Shown one piece after another: positions 46,775 through 57,019 of a stretch of DNA of 64,000 nt. The position numbers were made by a program, and so were the translations under genes. Position 1 is the first letter of the stretch. Each line of letters opens with the position of its first letter. Source of the DNA: Alcanivorax quisquiliarum. Lineage in GTDB: Bacteria > Pseudomonadota > Gammaproteobacteria > Pseudomonadales > Alcanivoracaceae. The stretch lies in NCBI RefSeq assembly GCF_023051175.1, contig NZ_JALKII010000004.1, positions 62,001 through 126,000 of the forward strand. Direction: 5' to 3'. The notes under the pieces are model-generated. The model was not told the origin of the DNA, did no database searches, and worked only from the letters and a program-made list of their open reading frames with translations.

Positions 46775-47764
46775 ATGGCAGCCACGCCCGCGCCACAGCA
46801 CCTTCAGCCCGCCTTCCACTACATCGACAGCGGCCCGGTAATACAAGACAGCACTACCGAGCTGCTGGCCGGCCTGCAAGGCAAGCCCCGGCGCATCAAT
46901 CCCAAATATTTTTACGATGAACGCGGCTCGCAACTGTTCGAGCAGATCACACAGCAGCCGGAGTATTACCCCACACGCACCGAGCACGCTATTTTACAGA
47001 ACCATGCGCACGATATTGCCCAGGTGCTGGGCACCGGGCGGGTACTGCTGGAACCCGGCGCCGGCAACTGTGAAAAAGTGCGGCTGCTCCTGGAGGCGCT
47101 ACAGCCTGTTGCCTATGTGCCGGTAGATATCAGCGGTGATTTTCTGTGTCAGGCAGCGGCACGGCTGGCCGACGAATATCCCTGGCTGGGCATCACCGCG
47201 TTGCGGGCCGATTTCACACACCTGCCCTCGCTGCCCGACGGTCTGCCGGCGGCGCCACGCTGCCTGTTTTATCCCGGCTCCACCCTCGGCAATTTCACCC
47301 GCCCTGAAGCCCGTGCCTTTCTGCATCATGCGGCGCGGCTGGTCGGCGCCAACGGCCGGCTGCTGCTGGGTGTCGATCTGCACAAGGATCATCGCCAGCT
47401 TGATGCCGCTTACAACGACGCAGCGGGCGTGACCGCAGCGTTCAACCTGAACGTGCTGTCACATCTGAATCAACTGCTGGAAGCCGACTTCGATCCAGCC
47501 GGGTTTCGCCATCTCGCTGGTTATCATCGCGGCTATCGCCGTATCGAAATGTACCTGCAAAGCCGATACGTGCAGCGAGTGCGCTGCGCCGGAGAGATCG
47601 TGCGCTTGCGCCGGGGCGAGCGCATACTGACGGAGTACTCCTGCAAATACACACACGGAGGTTTCGAGCGCCTGGCGCGGGACGCCGGGCTGCGCATCAG
47701 CGGCTGCTGGCAGGATAGCGACGGGCTGTTTGCGGTCTTCGCGCTGGCGCCGCTGTGTCACTGA
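46775..47764 (+). CDS. egtD: Histidine N-alpha-trimethyltransferase EgtD
   Basis: 329 residues, SAM-dependent methyltransferase that makes hercynine. Family motifs are KYFYDERGSQLFEQIT, TEHAIL, LLEPGAGNCEKVRLLL (SAM loop), FYPGSTLGNF and LGVDLHKD. The C-terminal HisMT region reads IRLRRGERI-like (IVRLRRGERILTEYSCKY). It follows egtB with a 12-bp gap and a GGAGAT ribosome site, so both ergothioneine core enzymes are co-expressed. Confidence 0.95.
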   Translation: MAATPAPQHLQPAFHYIDSGPVIQDSTTELLAGLQGKPRRINPKYFYDERGSQLFEQITQQPEYYPTRTEHAILQNHAHDIAQVLGTGRVLLEPGAGNCEKVRLLLEALQPVAYVPVDISGDFLCQAAARLADEYPWLGITALRADFTHLPSLPDGLPAAPRCLFYPGSTLGNFTRPEARAFLHHAARLVGANGRLLLGVDLHKDHRQLDAAYNDAAGVTAAFNLNVLSHLNQLLEADFDPAGFRHLAGYHRGYRRIEMYLQSRYVQRVRCAGEIVRLRRGERILTEYSCKYTHGGFERLARDAGLRISGCWQDSDGLFAVFALAPLCH

Positions 47765-47796
47765 CATCCGATCATCGTACCGCGGAGGGCACACCC

Positions 47797-48093
47797 ATGA
47801 CGGAACGCAAGGAATACATCGAACGCATCCGGGAAAAACTGGAGCAATGGAATACCGAGCTGACCCGGCTGGAATTACTGGCGCGGCAAGCAGGCGCCGA
47901 GGCCCAGCAGAAATGGGAGCGCCGCAAACCGGAGCTTGAACAGGTGCTGGCCGATATGGAGCAGCGCGTCCGCGATGCCCGCGATCAGGCCAGCGGCAGC
48001 TGGGATGCCACCCGTGCCCGGCTGGATCAGGGCTGGCAGAAAATAAATGTCGAACTGCGCGAACTGACCGAGCGACTGTTTCCCGGTAACTGA
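47797..48093 (+). CDS. Small coiled-coil protein downstream of egtD
   Basis: 98 residues, almost entirely charged heptad-like helix (LEQWNTELTRLELLARQAG, then QQKWERRKPELEQVLADMEQRV), predicted to be a long amphipathic coiled coil, with a short apolar end (LTERLFPGN). GGAGGG lies upstream. It follows egtD by 32 bp on the same strand, so it is probably the third gene of this unit. No family recognised; it resembles small sll1863-type stress-related coiled-coil proteins in general composition only. Confidence 0.7.
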   Translation: MTERKEYIERIREKLEQWNTELTRLELLARQAGAEAQQKWERRKPELEQVLADMEQRVRDARDQASGSWDATRARLDQGWQKINVELRELTERLFPGN

Positions 48094-48170
48094 TTCGCGG
48101 CAGCCGCCGGCAAGCAGGGTCACGTCAAAGACCCGGCCTGCCGTCCGGCACGCGCATGCCCCTGCCCAGG

Positions 48171-49616
48171 TCAGAGGAGGCCCTGGTTCAGCCAGAGGTG
48201 TGCCAGCACGCTGGCAATATAGCCAAGCATGATCACCGGCGCCCAGCGCAAATGCCCCATGAAGGTATAATGACCACGCGCCTGCCCCATCAAGGCCACG
48301 CCCGCTGCCGAGCCGATAGACAGCAAGCTGCCACCAACCCCTGCGGTCAGTGTGATCAACAACCATTGACCATGCGACATTTCCGGCATCATGGTCAGCA
48401 CCGCGAACATGACAGGAATATTATCCACCACTGCGGACATCACACCGAGCGCTACGTTGGCGTAGGTCACATCCCACTGCGTGAACAGCACTTCGGATAC
48501 CAGCCCCAGGTAGCCCATGAAGCCCAGGCCGCCGACACACATCACCACGCCATAGAAGAACAGTAGTGTGTCCCATTCGGCGCGCGCCACCCGACTGAAC
48601 ACATCAAAAGGCACGACGCTGCCCAGCCGGCGAAGTGCTTTCTCATCCCCTTTCTGCTCGGCCAGGGCACGCTTGCGCGCCAGCGAGCGCGGCAATGTCT
48701 TGCGCAGAAAGTAGCCAAAGAATTGCAAGTAGCCCAAACCGGTCATCATGCCCAGCACTGGCGGCAACCCGAGCAGCGAATGACACGCCACAGCGGTTGC
48801 TACTGTCAACAGGAACAACGCCAGGATACGGAACGCCCCGCGCTTGAGCTCCACCACTTCGTCGATGCTTTCCGGCGTACGGTTCGGCACAAACAGGCTC
48901 ATCACCAGTGCTGGCACCAGGAAGTTGACCACCGACGGAAGGAACAGATTGAAGAATTCATAAAACTCCACGACGCCCGCCTGCCATACCATCAGCGTAG
49001 TGATATCCCCAAATGGGCTAAAAGCCCCGCCGGCGTTGGCTGCCACTACCACGTTGATGCAACACAGGTTGATGAAGCGGCTGTCACCCTCCGCAACCTT
49101 CAATACCACTGCGCACATAAGCATGGCGGTTGTCAGGTTATCTGCTATCGGCGAGATAAAGAATGCGAGCACACCTGTAAGCCAGAATAAACTACGATAA
49201 CTGAAACGCTTGCGAACCATCCACGCCCGCAGCGCATCGAATACCCGGCGCTCTTCCAACGCATTGATGTAAGTCATCGCCACCAGCAGAAAGAGCATCA
49301 GTTCGGCAAATTCAAGCAGTGTGTGACGGAACGCCTGCTCGGATAGCTCTGACATGTCGTGGCTGACATAAACCGCGCCAATCAGAACCCAGATGATGCC
49401 GGCGGCAACAAGCACCGGCTTGGACTTTCGCAAACCCAGCTTCTCTTCACACATCACCAGTGCATAAGCGAGTACAAAGAGCACGATCGTTACATAACCG
49501 ACCCAGGTCTGAGTCAGATCAATCTGGCCTTCAACAGCCAGCGCGGGAGTACTAAGTAAGGAGAGTAATGCAACAGAAAAGATGGAGCAGACAACCAACC
49601 ACAACTTGCGGTACAT
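48171..49616 (-). CDS. nhaD: Na+/H+ antiporter NhaD
   Basis: 481 residues with 11-12 membrane helices and a signal-like first helix. Family landmarks are ISPIADNLTTAMLMC, where the sodium-site Asp and Asn/Thr residues lie, NVVVAANAGGAFSPFGDITTLMVW and, near the C-terminus, SAVVDNIPVMFAV. NhaD exchanges Na+ or Li+ for protons and is typical of marine and alkaliphilic Gammaproteobacteria. The ATG at 49616 (MYRKLW) is chosen over an upstream TTG. It neighbours a BCCT transporter in the same direction but is separated by about 300 bp. Confidence 0.93.
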   Translation of the reverse strand: MYRKLWLVVCSIFSVALLSLLSTPALAVEGQIDLTQTWVGYVTIVLFVLAYALVMCEEKLGLRKSKPVLVAAGIIWVLIGAVYVSHDMSELSEQAFRHTLLEFAELMLFLLVAMTYINALEERRVFDALRAWMVRKRFSYRSLFWLTGVLAFFISPIADNLTTAMLMCAVVLKVAEGDSRFINLCCINVVVAANAGGAFSPFGDITTLMVWQAGVVEFYEFFNLFLPSVVNFLVPALVMSLFVPNRTPESIDEVVELKRGAFRILALFLLTVATAVACHSLLGLPPVLGMMTGLGYLQFFGYFLRKTLPRSLARKRALAEQKGDEKALRRLGSVVPFDVFSRVARAEWDTLLFFYGVVMCVGGLGFMGYLGLVSEVLFTQWDVTYANVALGVMSAVVDNIPVMFAVLTMMPEMSHGQWLLITLTAGVGGSLLSIGSAAGVALMGQARGHYTFMGHLRWAPVIMLGYIASVLAHLWLNQGLL

Positions 49617-49922
49617 GACGATCTCGCTCGGCAAACCACGCGGAGGAACAGCCCGGCCGTTTGAGGCGTCGCCGGCCAGGAGAAAGAGCCTCGCTGACAG
49701 GCCGGGAACGGTCGAGCCACGTTAGAAGCGGCGCGATGATAACACCAACACGGCAGCATCAGCCATGGTAAAGGCCTTTTACCGTGACCCATCGACCGCA
49801 GGCCGGCCCCGCGTCCATGTAGCGGGCAGTTGCTGCCTCGGCGCACCCGTACGGCCCGCAGCCCCTCACGCCGAGCCGGCTCCGGCGGCCACACCGGGCG
49901 CAGCCTTCGGCAGCGCCCGCGC
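49617..49922. other. Gene-free gap between nhaD and the BCCT gene
   Basis: About 300 bp. It holds a GC hairpin immediately after the BCCT stop (CGGGCGC at 49895 pairing with GCGCCCG at 49913, 11-nt loop, no U-run). It must also contain the nhaD promoter. Nothing else stands out. Confidence 0.4.
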
Positions 49923-51545
49923 TTACTTCAGGCGTGGGTTGGTCACTTTCATACGACGGCGAATACGCTCTTCGACGTTCAGCTCGCTGATCTCATCGGC
50001 CTCGAAGATATCCGCCCCGACCGGAGTGGAATCGTTGCGGTGGTAAAGATCCAGCAACAGCTGCCGACGATCCTCCGCCAACTCACGCAGCAACACCAGC
50101 ATGATCAGGAACAAGACAAAGGTGAACGGTAGTGCGACCAGCAGAGACGCTGATTGCAGCCCTTGCAACCCGCTGGCAGCAATCAGCGTAATGCAAATTG
50201 CTGAAATGAGTACCCCCCAGGTCAGCCGCTTGTGCAATGGCGGGTTCAGCGAGCCGTCATCTGTCATCTGCGCCACTATATAGGTGGCAGAATCCACCGA
50301 AGTGACGAGAAACACGAAGATCAGCAACAGTGATAACCCTGACAGGAGCAAAGAGCCTGGCAGCACATCGAACATTGCGAACAACCCGCTTGGCACATCT
50401 TCTGCGACGGTATTGGCAAGCTGGGCCAGGCCGGTGGTTTCCAGATGCAGGGCGTAACCCCCGAATACCGCAATCCAGACGCAAGCAAACAACGGCGGCA
50501 CAATCAGCACGCCGAAGACGAACTCCTGAATAGTGCGGCCACGCGAGATCCGTGCGATGAATGTGCCCACATAAGGCGACCAGGCAATCACCCAGGCCCA
50601 GTAGAATAACGTGAAGTCATTCATCCAGCCGGACTCGTCATCGGGCGGGATGGTAAGGCTCATCTGCACGAAGTTGCCGATATACGCACCCATTCCATTG
50701 ATGAATCCGTCGAGAATATACAGCGTGGGGCCCGTCATCAGCAGGTAGAGCATCATCAGGATAGCGAAACCGATATTAAGGTTGCTAAGCCAGCGAATGC
50801 CGCGATCCAGGCCCGAACTGGACGACGCCGTATAGACGATAAACATCGCCGCAAGAATTATCAGTTTGCTGCCGAAGGAATCACTCCAGCCAAAAACGGT
50901 AGCCAGCCCGCCGTTCATCTGCAATACACCCAGTCCGAGGGAGGTAGCGATCCCCATCACCGTCGCGACTACGGCCAGCACGTTGAGTCCGTCAAGCAAT
51001 GGCTGCGGCCGCTTTACCTTCGTCATCATCGGCTCGACCATGTTCGAGACCAGCCCTGGCCGCCCCTTGCGAAACTGGAAGAACGCAATGATCAGGCCGA
51101 CCAGTGAAAACGCCGCCCACTGGTTCACGCCCCAATGAAAGAAGCTGTATTGCAGCGCCAGCTCTGCGGCCTCCGGTGTTCCAGGCTCAGCCAGGCCATG
51201 CGGCGGCTTGAGATAATGCAGCATCGGCTCGGCCATACCGTAAAACACCAGGCCGACGCCGAACCCGGCGGAAAGCAACATGCTCAGCCAGGAAAAAAAA
51301 TCATAATCCGGTGTGCCGTCCTGCGGCCCGAGGCGTGTTTTGCCATAACGGCCAAACGCCAGAAAAAGCAGAAAGACGATAAACGCAAAGACAGCGAGCA
51401 GGTAAAACCATCCGAAAAACTGGCTGATGCGATGATGAAGGATGCCGGCGACATCGGCAAAATGATCCGGCCAGGCGGCCCCGGCGATCACCAGCGCAAT
51501 GATGATCGCGGCGGAAATGACGTAAACCCGTTGAGAAGCAGACAT
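49923..51545 (-). CDS. BCCT-family betaine/choline/carnitine transporter
   Basis: 540 residues, 12 membrane helices. Signature elements are GFGVGLVFYGMAEPMLHY, FFHWGVNQWAAFSLVG and the aromatic substrate-helix segment FYWAWVIAWSPYVGTFIARISRGRTIQEF. A charged C-terminal tail (about 60 residues) could act as an osmosensor. It is probably a Na+-coupled uptake system for glycine betaine or choline. The start at 51545 (MSASQRVY) is where the family helix pattern begins; a 55-codon upstream extension is rejected as low-complexity. Confidence 0.92.
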   Translation of the reverse strand: MSASQRVYVISAAIIIALVIAGAAWPDHFADVAGILHHRISQFFGWFYLLAVFAFIVFLLFLAFGRYGKTRLGPQDGTPDYDFFSWLSMLLSAGFGVGLVFYGMAEPMLHYLKPPHGLAEPGTPEAAELALQYSFFHWGVNQWAAFSLVGLIIAFFQFRKGRPGLVSNMVEPMMTKVKRPQPLLDGLNVLAVVATVMGIATSLGLGVLQMNGGLATVFGWSDSFGSKLIILAAMFIVYTASSSSGLDRGIRWLSNLNIGFAILMMLYLLMTGPTLYILDGFINGMGAYIGNFVQMSLTIPPDDESGWMNDFTLFYWAWVIAWSPYVGTFIARISRGRTIQEFVFGVLIVPPLFACVWIAVFGGYALHLETTGLAQLANTVAEDVPSGLFAMFDVLPGSLLLSGLSLLLIFVFLVTSVDSATYIVAQMTDDGSLNPPLHKRLTWGVLISAICITLIAASGLQGLQSASLLVALPFTFVLFLIMLVLLRELAEDRRQLLLDLYHRNDSTPVGADIFEADEISELNVEERIRRRMKVTNPRLK

Positions 51546-51730
51546 GTGGCGGCGCAATCCTCCGTTCAATGGCCGCCGCATCCGTTCCCACGTGCGCCGG
51601 CAAGTACCCTGCCAGGCATTTCGAAGCGGCCGCGCCAGCGCCCTTGCGGGCGCCACCGCTTCAAAATCAGGAAAACCATAACCAACCTGGCCGGCATGTG
51701 CCACCGACACACCGTTTTTTTGAATGGTTT

Positions 51731-53236
51731 TTATATGGCCGGTACGCGCGCCATCCAGGGGCTTGCCTGCTCCAGCTGCGCAGCAAGGCGCAGCAGCTTG
51801 CCCTCGTCACCGTGATAGCCGATGAACTGCACGCCCATAGGCAGGCCGTTGGCACACCAGTGCAGCGGCACCGACATGGCTGGCACGCCGGTGACATTGC
51901 CCACTTGCGTGAAGGGTGTATAGCGGAGATTTTCGCGTGCCATCTTTTCCAGCATGCCGCTTTTCAGCACCAGCCGCGACGCGCCGACTTTCATCACCAG
52001 CCGGGCAGCGGTTTGCTGCCAAGCAGGGGTGGCCAGCTCGCCGATCTTCGCCGGCGGCATGGCCAGCGTGGGTGTGAGCCAGAAATCGTAGCGCTGCATG
52101 AATGCTGCCAGTTGCTGCGTATAAAGCTGCCAGCGCTGATAGTTTTCCACGTATTCGTTGGCACGAATGCTGCGCCCGAACGCAGCCATTACCAGCGTAT
52201 CCGGCTCGAAGCCATCATCATCGCAGCCGGTCTGCTGGCGCACCAGATCGACGGTGGCGGCGCAATGGGAGAACCACATCTGCAACCAGTCGGCGGTCAT
52301 TTGCTCGCCATCAATCTCCGGCTCGGCCTCTTCCACCTCGTGCCCCAGCGACACCAGCAGGCGCACCGCATTTTGCACCGCCCGCTCCGCCTCCTCATGC
52401 ACCGGCGTGCCGATCGGCGAACGGACGCTGTAGCCGATACGCAGTTTCCCGGGCTCGCGCTGCACCTCTTCAAGATAGGGGCGCTCCGGCGGTGCCAGGC
52501 GGAACATCGCCCCCGGCTCGTCACCGTGGGTGGCATCCAGCAGTGCCGCACTGTCACGCACCGAGCGCGTGACCACATGGTTGATCGACATGCCGTGCAT
52601 GGCTTCGGTGAACTGCGGCCCCCAGGGCGTGCGCCCGCGGCCGGGCTTGAGCCCGAACAGGCCGCAACAGGCCGCCGGAATGCGGATCGAGCCGCCGCCA
52701 TCGTTGGCTCCTGCAAACGGCACCACCCCGGCGGCCACCAACGCGGCAGAGCCACCGGAGGAGCCACCGGGAGTGCGCTCGGTGTCCCAGGGGTTGCGCG
52801 TTGCACCCCAGGCAAGCGGCTCGGTGATGCCCTTGGCGCCGAACTCCGGCGTGTTCGTGCGCCCCATGATGACCACACCAGCCGCCTGCCAGCGCCGCAC
52901 CAGCTCACTGTCTGCCGTAGCGCGATAGCCGAGCTGCTTGAGCGCCCGGTTGCCCATGGCATGTGGCACGCCGTCCATCTCCTGAAACAGATCCTTGACC
53001 AGCATGGGCACACCGGCAAAGGGGCCAGACAAGCGCCCGGCCGCACGGCGGCGTGCCTGCTCGTACAACGGCAGAATCAGGCCGTTAAGCGCCGGATTGA
53101 CCTGTTCGGCGCGGGCAATTGCCAGCTCCAGCAATTCGCCTGGTGTCACCTCGCCCCGCTCCACCAGCGCCGCCAGCGCCAGCCCGTCCAGCTTGCGATA
53201 TTCCTCGAAATTCATGCGCATATCCCTGGTTGTCAT
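51731..53236 (-). CDS. Amidase signature family protein
   Basis: About 501 residues, full-length amidase-signature enzyme with the Ser-cisSer-Lys triad: Lys in MLVKDLFQ, the glycine-serine stretch [17 protein letters not shown], and [19 protein letters not shown]. It should hydrolyse an amide, but it is not GatA by context (no gatB/C). Possible starts are 53236 ([10 protein letters not shown]), 53221 and 53215; all have plausible ribosome sites. Downstream of it on the same strand is the BCCT gene, about 180 bp away. Confidence 0.9.
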   Translation of the reverse strand: MTTRDMRMNFEEYRKLDGLALAALVERGEVTPGELLELAIARAEQVNPALNGLILPLYEQARRRAAGRLSGPFAGVPMLVKDLFQEMDGVPHAMGNRALKQLGYRATADSELVRRWQAAGVVIMGRTNTPEFGAKGITEPLAWGATRNPWDTERTPGGSSGGSAALVAAGVVPFAGANDGGGSIRIPAACCGLFGLKPGRGRTPWGPQFTEAMHGMSINHVVTRSVRDSAALLDATHGDEPGAMFRLAPPERPYLEEVQREPGKLRIGYSVRSPIGTPVHEEAERAVQNAVRLLVSLGHEVEEAEPEIDGEQMTADWLQMWFSHCAATVDLVRQQTGCDDDGFEPDTLVMAAFGRSIRANEYVENYQRWQLYTQQLAAFMQRYDFWLTPTLAMPPAKIGELATPAWQQTAARLVMKVGASRLVLKSGMLEKMARENLRYTPFTQVGNVTGVPAMSVPLHWCANGLPMGVQFIGYHGDEGKLLRLAAQLEQASPWMARVPAI

Positions 53237-53391
53237 GTGGCGCCGGCTCCCCCCGGGCCGGCTCTTGTGATCATACCCAACACCCACCGCCGTACCAGCC
53301 CCCGGCCTGCGGCACCCGGCCCGGCTTGAGAGCGAGCGCTCCCCTGCCGCATACTGGCGCCCCTTGCCGACGCTGGCCGACGCCCTTGACC

Positions 53392-54408
53392 ATGAACGAC
53401 CCGCAGGCTGATCTGATTCCTCTTGCACAGCGCATTGACGCCCTGTTGCCGCAAACCCAGTGCGGCCAGTGCGGGCATCCCGGCTGCCTGCCCTATGCCA
53501 AGGCAATAGCGGCGGGGGCCGAGCACAATCTTTGCCCGCCCGGCGGCCAGGCCACCGCAGACGCACTGGCGACGCTGTTGCAGCGCCCTGTGCTGGCGCT
53601 GGATACCAGCGCCGGGCCGCATTATCCGATGCAGCGCTTGGCAGTGATCCGCGAAGACGAGTGCATCGGCTGCACCAAATGCATTCAGGCCTGCCCCGTG
53701 GATGCCATCGTCGGCGCCGCCCGGCTCATGCATACCGTGATTGCCGACGAATGCACCGGCTGTGAACTGTGCCTGCCGCCCTGCCCGGTAGACTGCATCG
53801 ATATGGTATCAGTGCCGGATAGTGATGCAGCGGTGCAGACCCCGCGCGGCCGCGCCCGCGCCGATCATTTTCGGCGGCGTTACCAGGCGCGGCTGGCACG
53901 CCTGAACGCCCGGCAAGCCGCACGCAGCAAACGCCCGCGCCCGATGGTGCCGCCGCCGGCCTCTGCTGGCAGCGCCAGCCAGGATCAGCTCAAGGCGCTG
54001 CAAACCCGCTACAAGACCAGCCAGCGTTTGTGGCGCGAGGCCCATGCTGCGCTGCAACGCGCCGAGCGACAGGGCCAGGCCAGCCCCGCTATGGCCGCCC
54101 GCGTGGCCGACCTGCGCGAACAGGCGGACGCCTTGCGGGAGCAGATCGGCCAGCTTATGGACAACGCCCGGCAGCGCATTCTTGCCGACACGGGCCTAAC
54201 CCTCGCTGCGCTGAAACAGCGAGCGGCGGAAACAGCCGTGGCGCTCGGCGCTGGCCAGCGTGCCCTCGTCACCGCTCGCGAGCGCGGCGACGAGACAGAG
54301 ATACGGCGCCTGCAAAAGCAGCTGACGCGGCTGGCCACCGAAGCGGCCGCAGCCGAACGCACGCTCAACCGCGCACTTGATAATGCCGGGCTGGGTGACA
54401 GCACTTAA
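53392..54408 (+). CDS. rsxB: Electron-transport complex subunit RsxB/RnfB, stand-alone and without membrane anchor
   Basis: 338 residues. There is a four-Cys domain [17 protein letters not shown], a C-terminal cysteine CPPGG, and two 4Fe-4S ferredoxin motifs ([32 protein letters not shown]). The usual N-terminal membrane helix of E. coli RsxB is absent; the protein begins directly with the cluster domain. Residues ~200-338 are a long basic, alanine-rich coiled coil not found in E. coli RsxB. No rsxA, C, D, G or E is adjacent, but nth lies two genes downstream as in the canonical rsx-nth arrangement. It may serve a separate reductase partner. Confidence 0.88.
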   Translation: MNDPQADLIPLAQRIDALLPQTQCGQCGHPGCLPYAKAIAAGAEHNLCPPGGQATADALATLLQRPVLALDTSAGPHYPMQRLAVIREDECIGCTKCIQACPVDAIVGAARLMHTVIADECTGCELCLPPCPVDCIDMVSVPDSDAAVQTPRGRARADHFRRRYQARLARLNARQAARSKRPRPMVPPPASAGSASQDQLKALQTRYKTSQRLWREAHAALQRAERQGQASPAMAARVADLREQADALREQIGQLMDNARQRILADTGLTLAALKQRAAETAVALGAGQRALVTARERGDETEIRRLQKQLTRLATEAAAAERTLNRALDNAGLGDST

Positions 54409-55229
54409 CGAGCCCGCTCCACCCGCAGCTGCTGCGCCAGCATCCGCCGTGCCAGCGCCACCAGCTCGCCCAGGCTCGCCACCACACCATGCGGCCGATA
54501 CGGGTGCTTGAGCGTGCCGGGGAAAATCTTGTCCAGCCAACTCTGCTCCCAGCCCGCTCCATTATAAAACAGCGCCGTCACACCCGCTTCGTGCGCTGCG
54601 ATAATGTCGGTGGTGGAATCGCCCAGATACCAGCAACCCTGCGCCGGCGCATCCAGCTGCCGCAGTGCTTCAAGGAGCATGTCCGGTGCCGGCTTGCGGC
54701 GCGCCACCTCATCGCCACACACCATCACGTCAAACAGCGCCGGCCAGCTGCCAGCGTCCAGCTGTTGCAGCTCATGCAACATGAAACGACGGCTGCGATT
54801 GCTGATCAGTCCCAGCCGCAGCCCCAGCGCACGCAGACACTGTAATTGCGTGCGCGCATCCGGCTCCAGTGCATGCACCATGCCCACATAACGGTGATAG
54901 GCTGCATCAAACGCCTCATGGGCACGGCGCTTGGCCTGTTCGTTGTCGCCAAACAGCACCTCGAAAATATCTGTGCGGGAGATCTTGCGCTGGGCAACAA
55001 TTTTCGGGTGAAGGTGACGGTGCTCCCGCACGTAGTGCACCAGTTTTGCATCTTCGAAGGTTTTCGCTTGTTCCGGTCCCAGCAGCTCGGTCAGCAGCCC
55101 CAACTCTGCCAATCGTGGCAGCACGTCATCGACCGCGTGATACATCGCATCGTGGGTATCCACCAGCGTCGCGTGCCAGTCGATCAGGATCACGGTCGGC
55201 CCGGCCTGCGGCTGTTGCAGGATTGCCAT
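54405..55229 (-). CDS. HAD-like hydrolase with altered motif I
   Basis: 274 residues, HAD fold: nucleophile Asp in [12 protein letters not shown], motif II SNR, Lys in RRKPAPDML, and motif [15 protein letters not shown]. In motif I the second Asp (normally DxD, the general acid/base) is replaced by His (D-W-H). All other motifs are intact. The start at 55229 has AGGAG upstream. It is convergent with rsxB, sharing four bases at the stop codons. It may be a phosphatase or a phosphonatase-like enzyme; the substrate is unknown. Confidence 0.85.
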   Translation of the reverse strand: MAILQQPQAGPTVILIDWHATLVDTHDAMYHAVDDVLPRLAELGLLTELLGPEQAKTFEDAKLVHYVREHRHLHPKIVAQRKISRTDIFEVLFGDNEQAKRRAHEAFDAAYHRYVGMVHALEPDARTQLQCLRALGLRLGLISNRSRRFMLHELQQLDAGSWPALFDVMVCGDEVARRKPAPDMLLEALRQLDAPAQGCWYLGDSTTDIIAAHEAGVTALFYNGAGWEQSWLDKIFPGTLKHPYRPHGVVASLGELVALARRMLAQQLRVERAR

Positions 55230-55492
55230 GGCAGCGTTGCTCCTTTTTTTACCCCGGCGCACTCAGTGTCGCGCCGGGGCCGGCACCTGAGAAGCACTCC
55301 GCGCCGCCACCGCTGGTCTTTTTACAGTCTCGCCTCGCAACGCACGGGCATTGCCGCGCTGGCGCGCAACACCGGCGTGAGAATGTCATAGAGAATGTTA
55401 TACTTGCCCGTTGGCTCTGCCTTCGTCAGCGCGGCCTGGCACAGCAACGGCCGTCGCCGCCCGCATCCGCATCGACAACCAGCAAAACGACT

Positions 55493-56134
55493 ATGAATCG
55501 GGAAAAACGTACTGAAATTTTCCGGCGCCTGCGCGAGCAACGCCCCAACCCGACGACAGAACTTGAATACAATTCCACTTTCGAGTTGCTGATTGCGGTC
55601 ATCTTGTCGGCGCAATCCACCGATGCGGGTGTCAACAAAGCCACGGCGAAGCTGTTTCCGGTGGCGAATACGCCGCAGGCAATCTTTGCTCTGGGTGTGG
55701 ATGGCCTGAAGCAATACATCAAGACCATCGGCCTGTTCAACAGCAAGGCCGAGAACATCATCAAGACCTGCCGCATCCTGCTCGATCAACACGACGGCGA
55801 AGTGCCACGCGAGCGTGCCGCGCTTGAGGCATTACCCGGTGTCGGCCGCAAAACCGCCAACGTGATTCTCAACACTGCATTCGGCGAGCCGGCCATGGCC
55901 GTGGATACGCATATCTTCCGCGTCGCCAACCGCACGCGCATTGCACCGGGAAAGAACGTGCTGGAAGTGGAACGCCGCCTGCTGCGGCTGATCCCGAGCG
56001 AATTTCTGCTCGATGCACACCACTGGCTGATCCTGCATGGCCGCTACACCTGTGTGGCGCGCAAACCGAAATGCGGCAGCTGCATCATCGAAGATCTGTG
56101 CGAGCTGCCGATGAGCCAGCGGCCCGAATACTGA
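55493..56134 (+). CDS. nth: Endonuclease III (DNA glycosylase/AP lyase)
   Basis: 213 residues. The helix-hairpin-helix motif LPGVGRKTANVIL contains catalytic Lys, and the catalytic Asp is in MAVDTHIFRV. The C-terminal 4Fe-4S loop CVARKPKCGSCIIEDLC has Cys spacing 6-2-5. It removes oxidised pyrimidines. It follows rsxB/HAD as in the common rsx-nth order. Confidence 0.97.
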   Translation: MNREKRTEIFRRLREQRPNPTTELEYNSTFELLIAVILSAQSTDAGVNKATAKLFPVANTPQAIFALGVDGLKQYIKTIGLFNSKAENIIKTCRILLDQHDGEVPRERAALEALPGVGRKTANVILNTAFGEPAMAVDTHIFRVANRTRIAPGKNVLEVERRLLRLIPSEFLLDAHHWLILHGRYTCVARKPKCGSCIIEDLCELPMSQRPEY

Positions 56135-56294
56135 CGCCGCCAGCACCGATCAAACAATGGCTCATGCAAGCGCCGCCGCTGGTGCACTGCTGGCCCGATC
56201 ATTGACAGCCGGGCGGGTTTGATCTGATTTTACCCGCCCATCCTGCGATGCCTTGCACTGGCGCGCTATGCTATGCGCCATTCTGGGAGGACAC

Positions 56295-57008
56295 ATGAAC
56301 ATTCACCCCCTGAGCCGGGCCGAGCTGGACGCGCTCGCCCGTGACGGCAAAGTGCTGGAGGCCGATGGCCACGGCGTGAAAGTGGTAGCGCTGCCGGACG
56401 GCCGCATCCTGAAATTCTTTCGCCGCAAACGCCGCTTCAATCGCGATCTGCTGGCGCCGGCGGCATTGCGCTTTGCACGCCACGCCCTGCGCTTGCAGCG
56501 CCTTGGTATCCCCACTCTGCGCGTGGACAGCCTGCACCGGGTAGCCGGCGAACCTCATAGCGTGGCGGTCTATCAACCGCTGGCTGGCAGCACCTTGCGC
56601 GAGCTGCTGCGTGACGGCCATGCATCACCGCAGTTGATGTATCGCGTGGGCGCTTTCCTGGCGCTGCTGCATCGCAAGGGTGTTTTTTTCCGCTCGGTTC
56701 ATCCCGGCAATATCATCGTCACACCGCAGCAGCACTTCGGCCTGATCGATCTGCTCGACATGAAAGTGCGCCCGTGGTCGATGTCTCGCTGGGCACGCCG
56801 ACGCAACTGGCTGCATTTCTTGCGCACACCGCAAGACCGGCCGTTCCTTTCGCCTGCGCTGCTGGATGCCGTCATCCTCGGTTATGTGGATAACGCCGAC
56901 CTACCGCAACGGGAGCTGGCAACGGTCGGCAGCCATGCCTGGGGCAGCTATCAGGCCGCCGGACAAACTGCCTCGCAGCACAGCGGGCGCCCAGGCTCCG
57001 GCGCCTGA
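56295..57008 (+). CDS. WaaP/InaA-like small kinase (toluene-tolerance-type protein)
   Basis: 237 residues, a small protein-kinase-like fold: N-terminal Lys in ILKFFRRKRRF, catalytic-loop equivalent HPGNIIV, and metal-binding DLLD (LIDLLDMKV). It resembles the lipopolysaccharide kinase/toluene tolerance protein family that phosphorylates LPS core sugars. GGGAGG precedes the ATG. It probably acts at the inner face of the cytoplasmic membrane; the substrate is unknown. Confidence 0.78.
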   Translation: MNIHPLSRAELDALARDGKVLEADGHGVKVVALPDGRILKFFRRKRRFNRDLLAPAALRFARHALRLQRLGIPTLRVDSLHRVAGEPHSVAVYQPLAGSTLRELLRDGHASPQLMYRVGAFLALLHRKGVFFRSVHPGNIIVTPQQHFGLIDLLDMKVRPWSMSRWARRRNWLHFLRTPQDRPFLSPALLDAVILGYVDNADLPQRELATVGSHAWGSYQAAGQTASQHSGRPGSGA

Positions 57009-57019
57009 TTCACCGGCCA

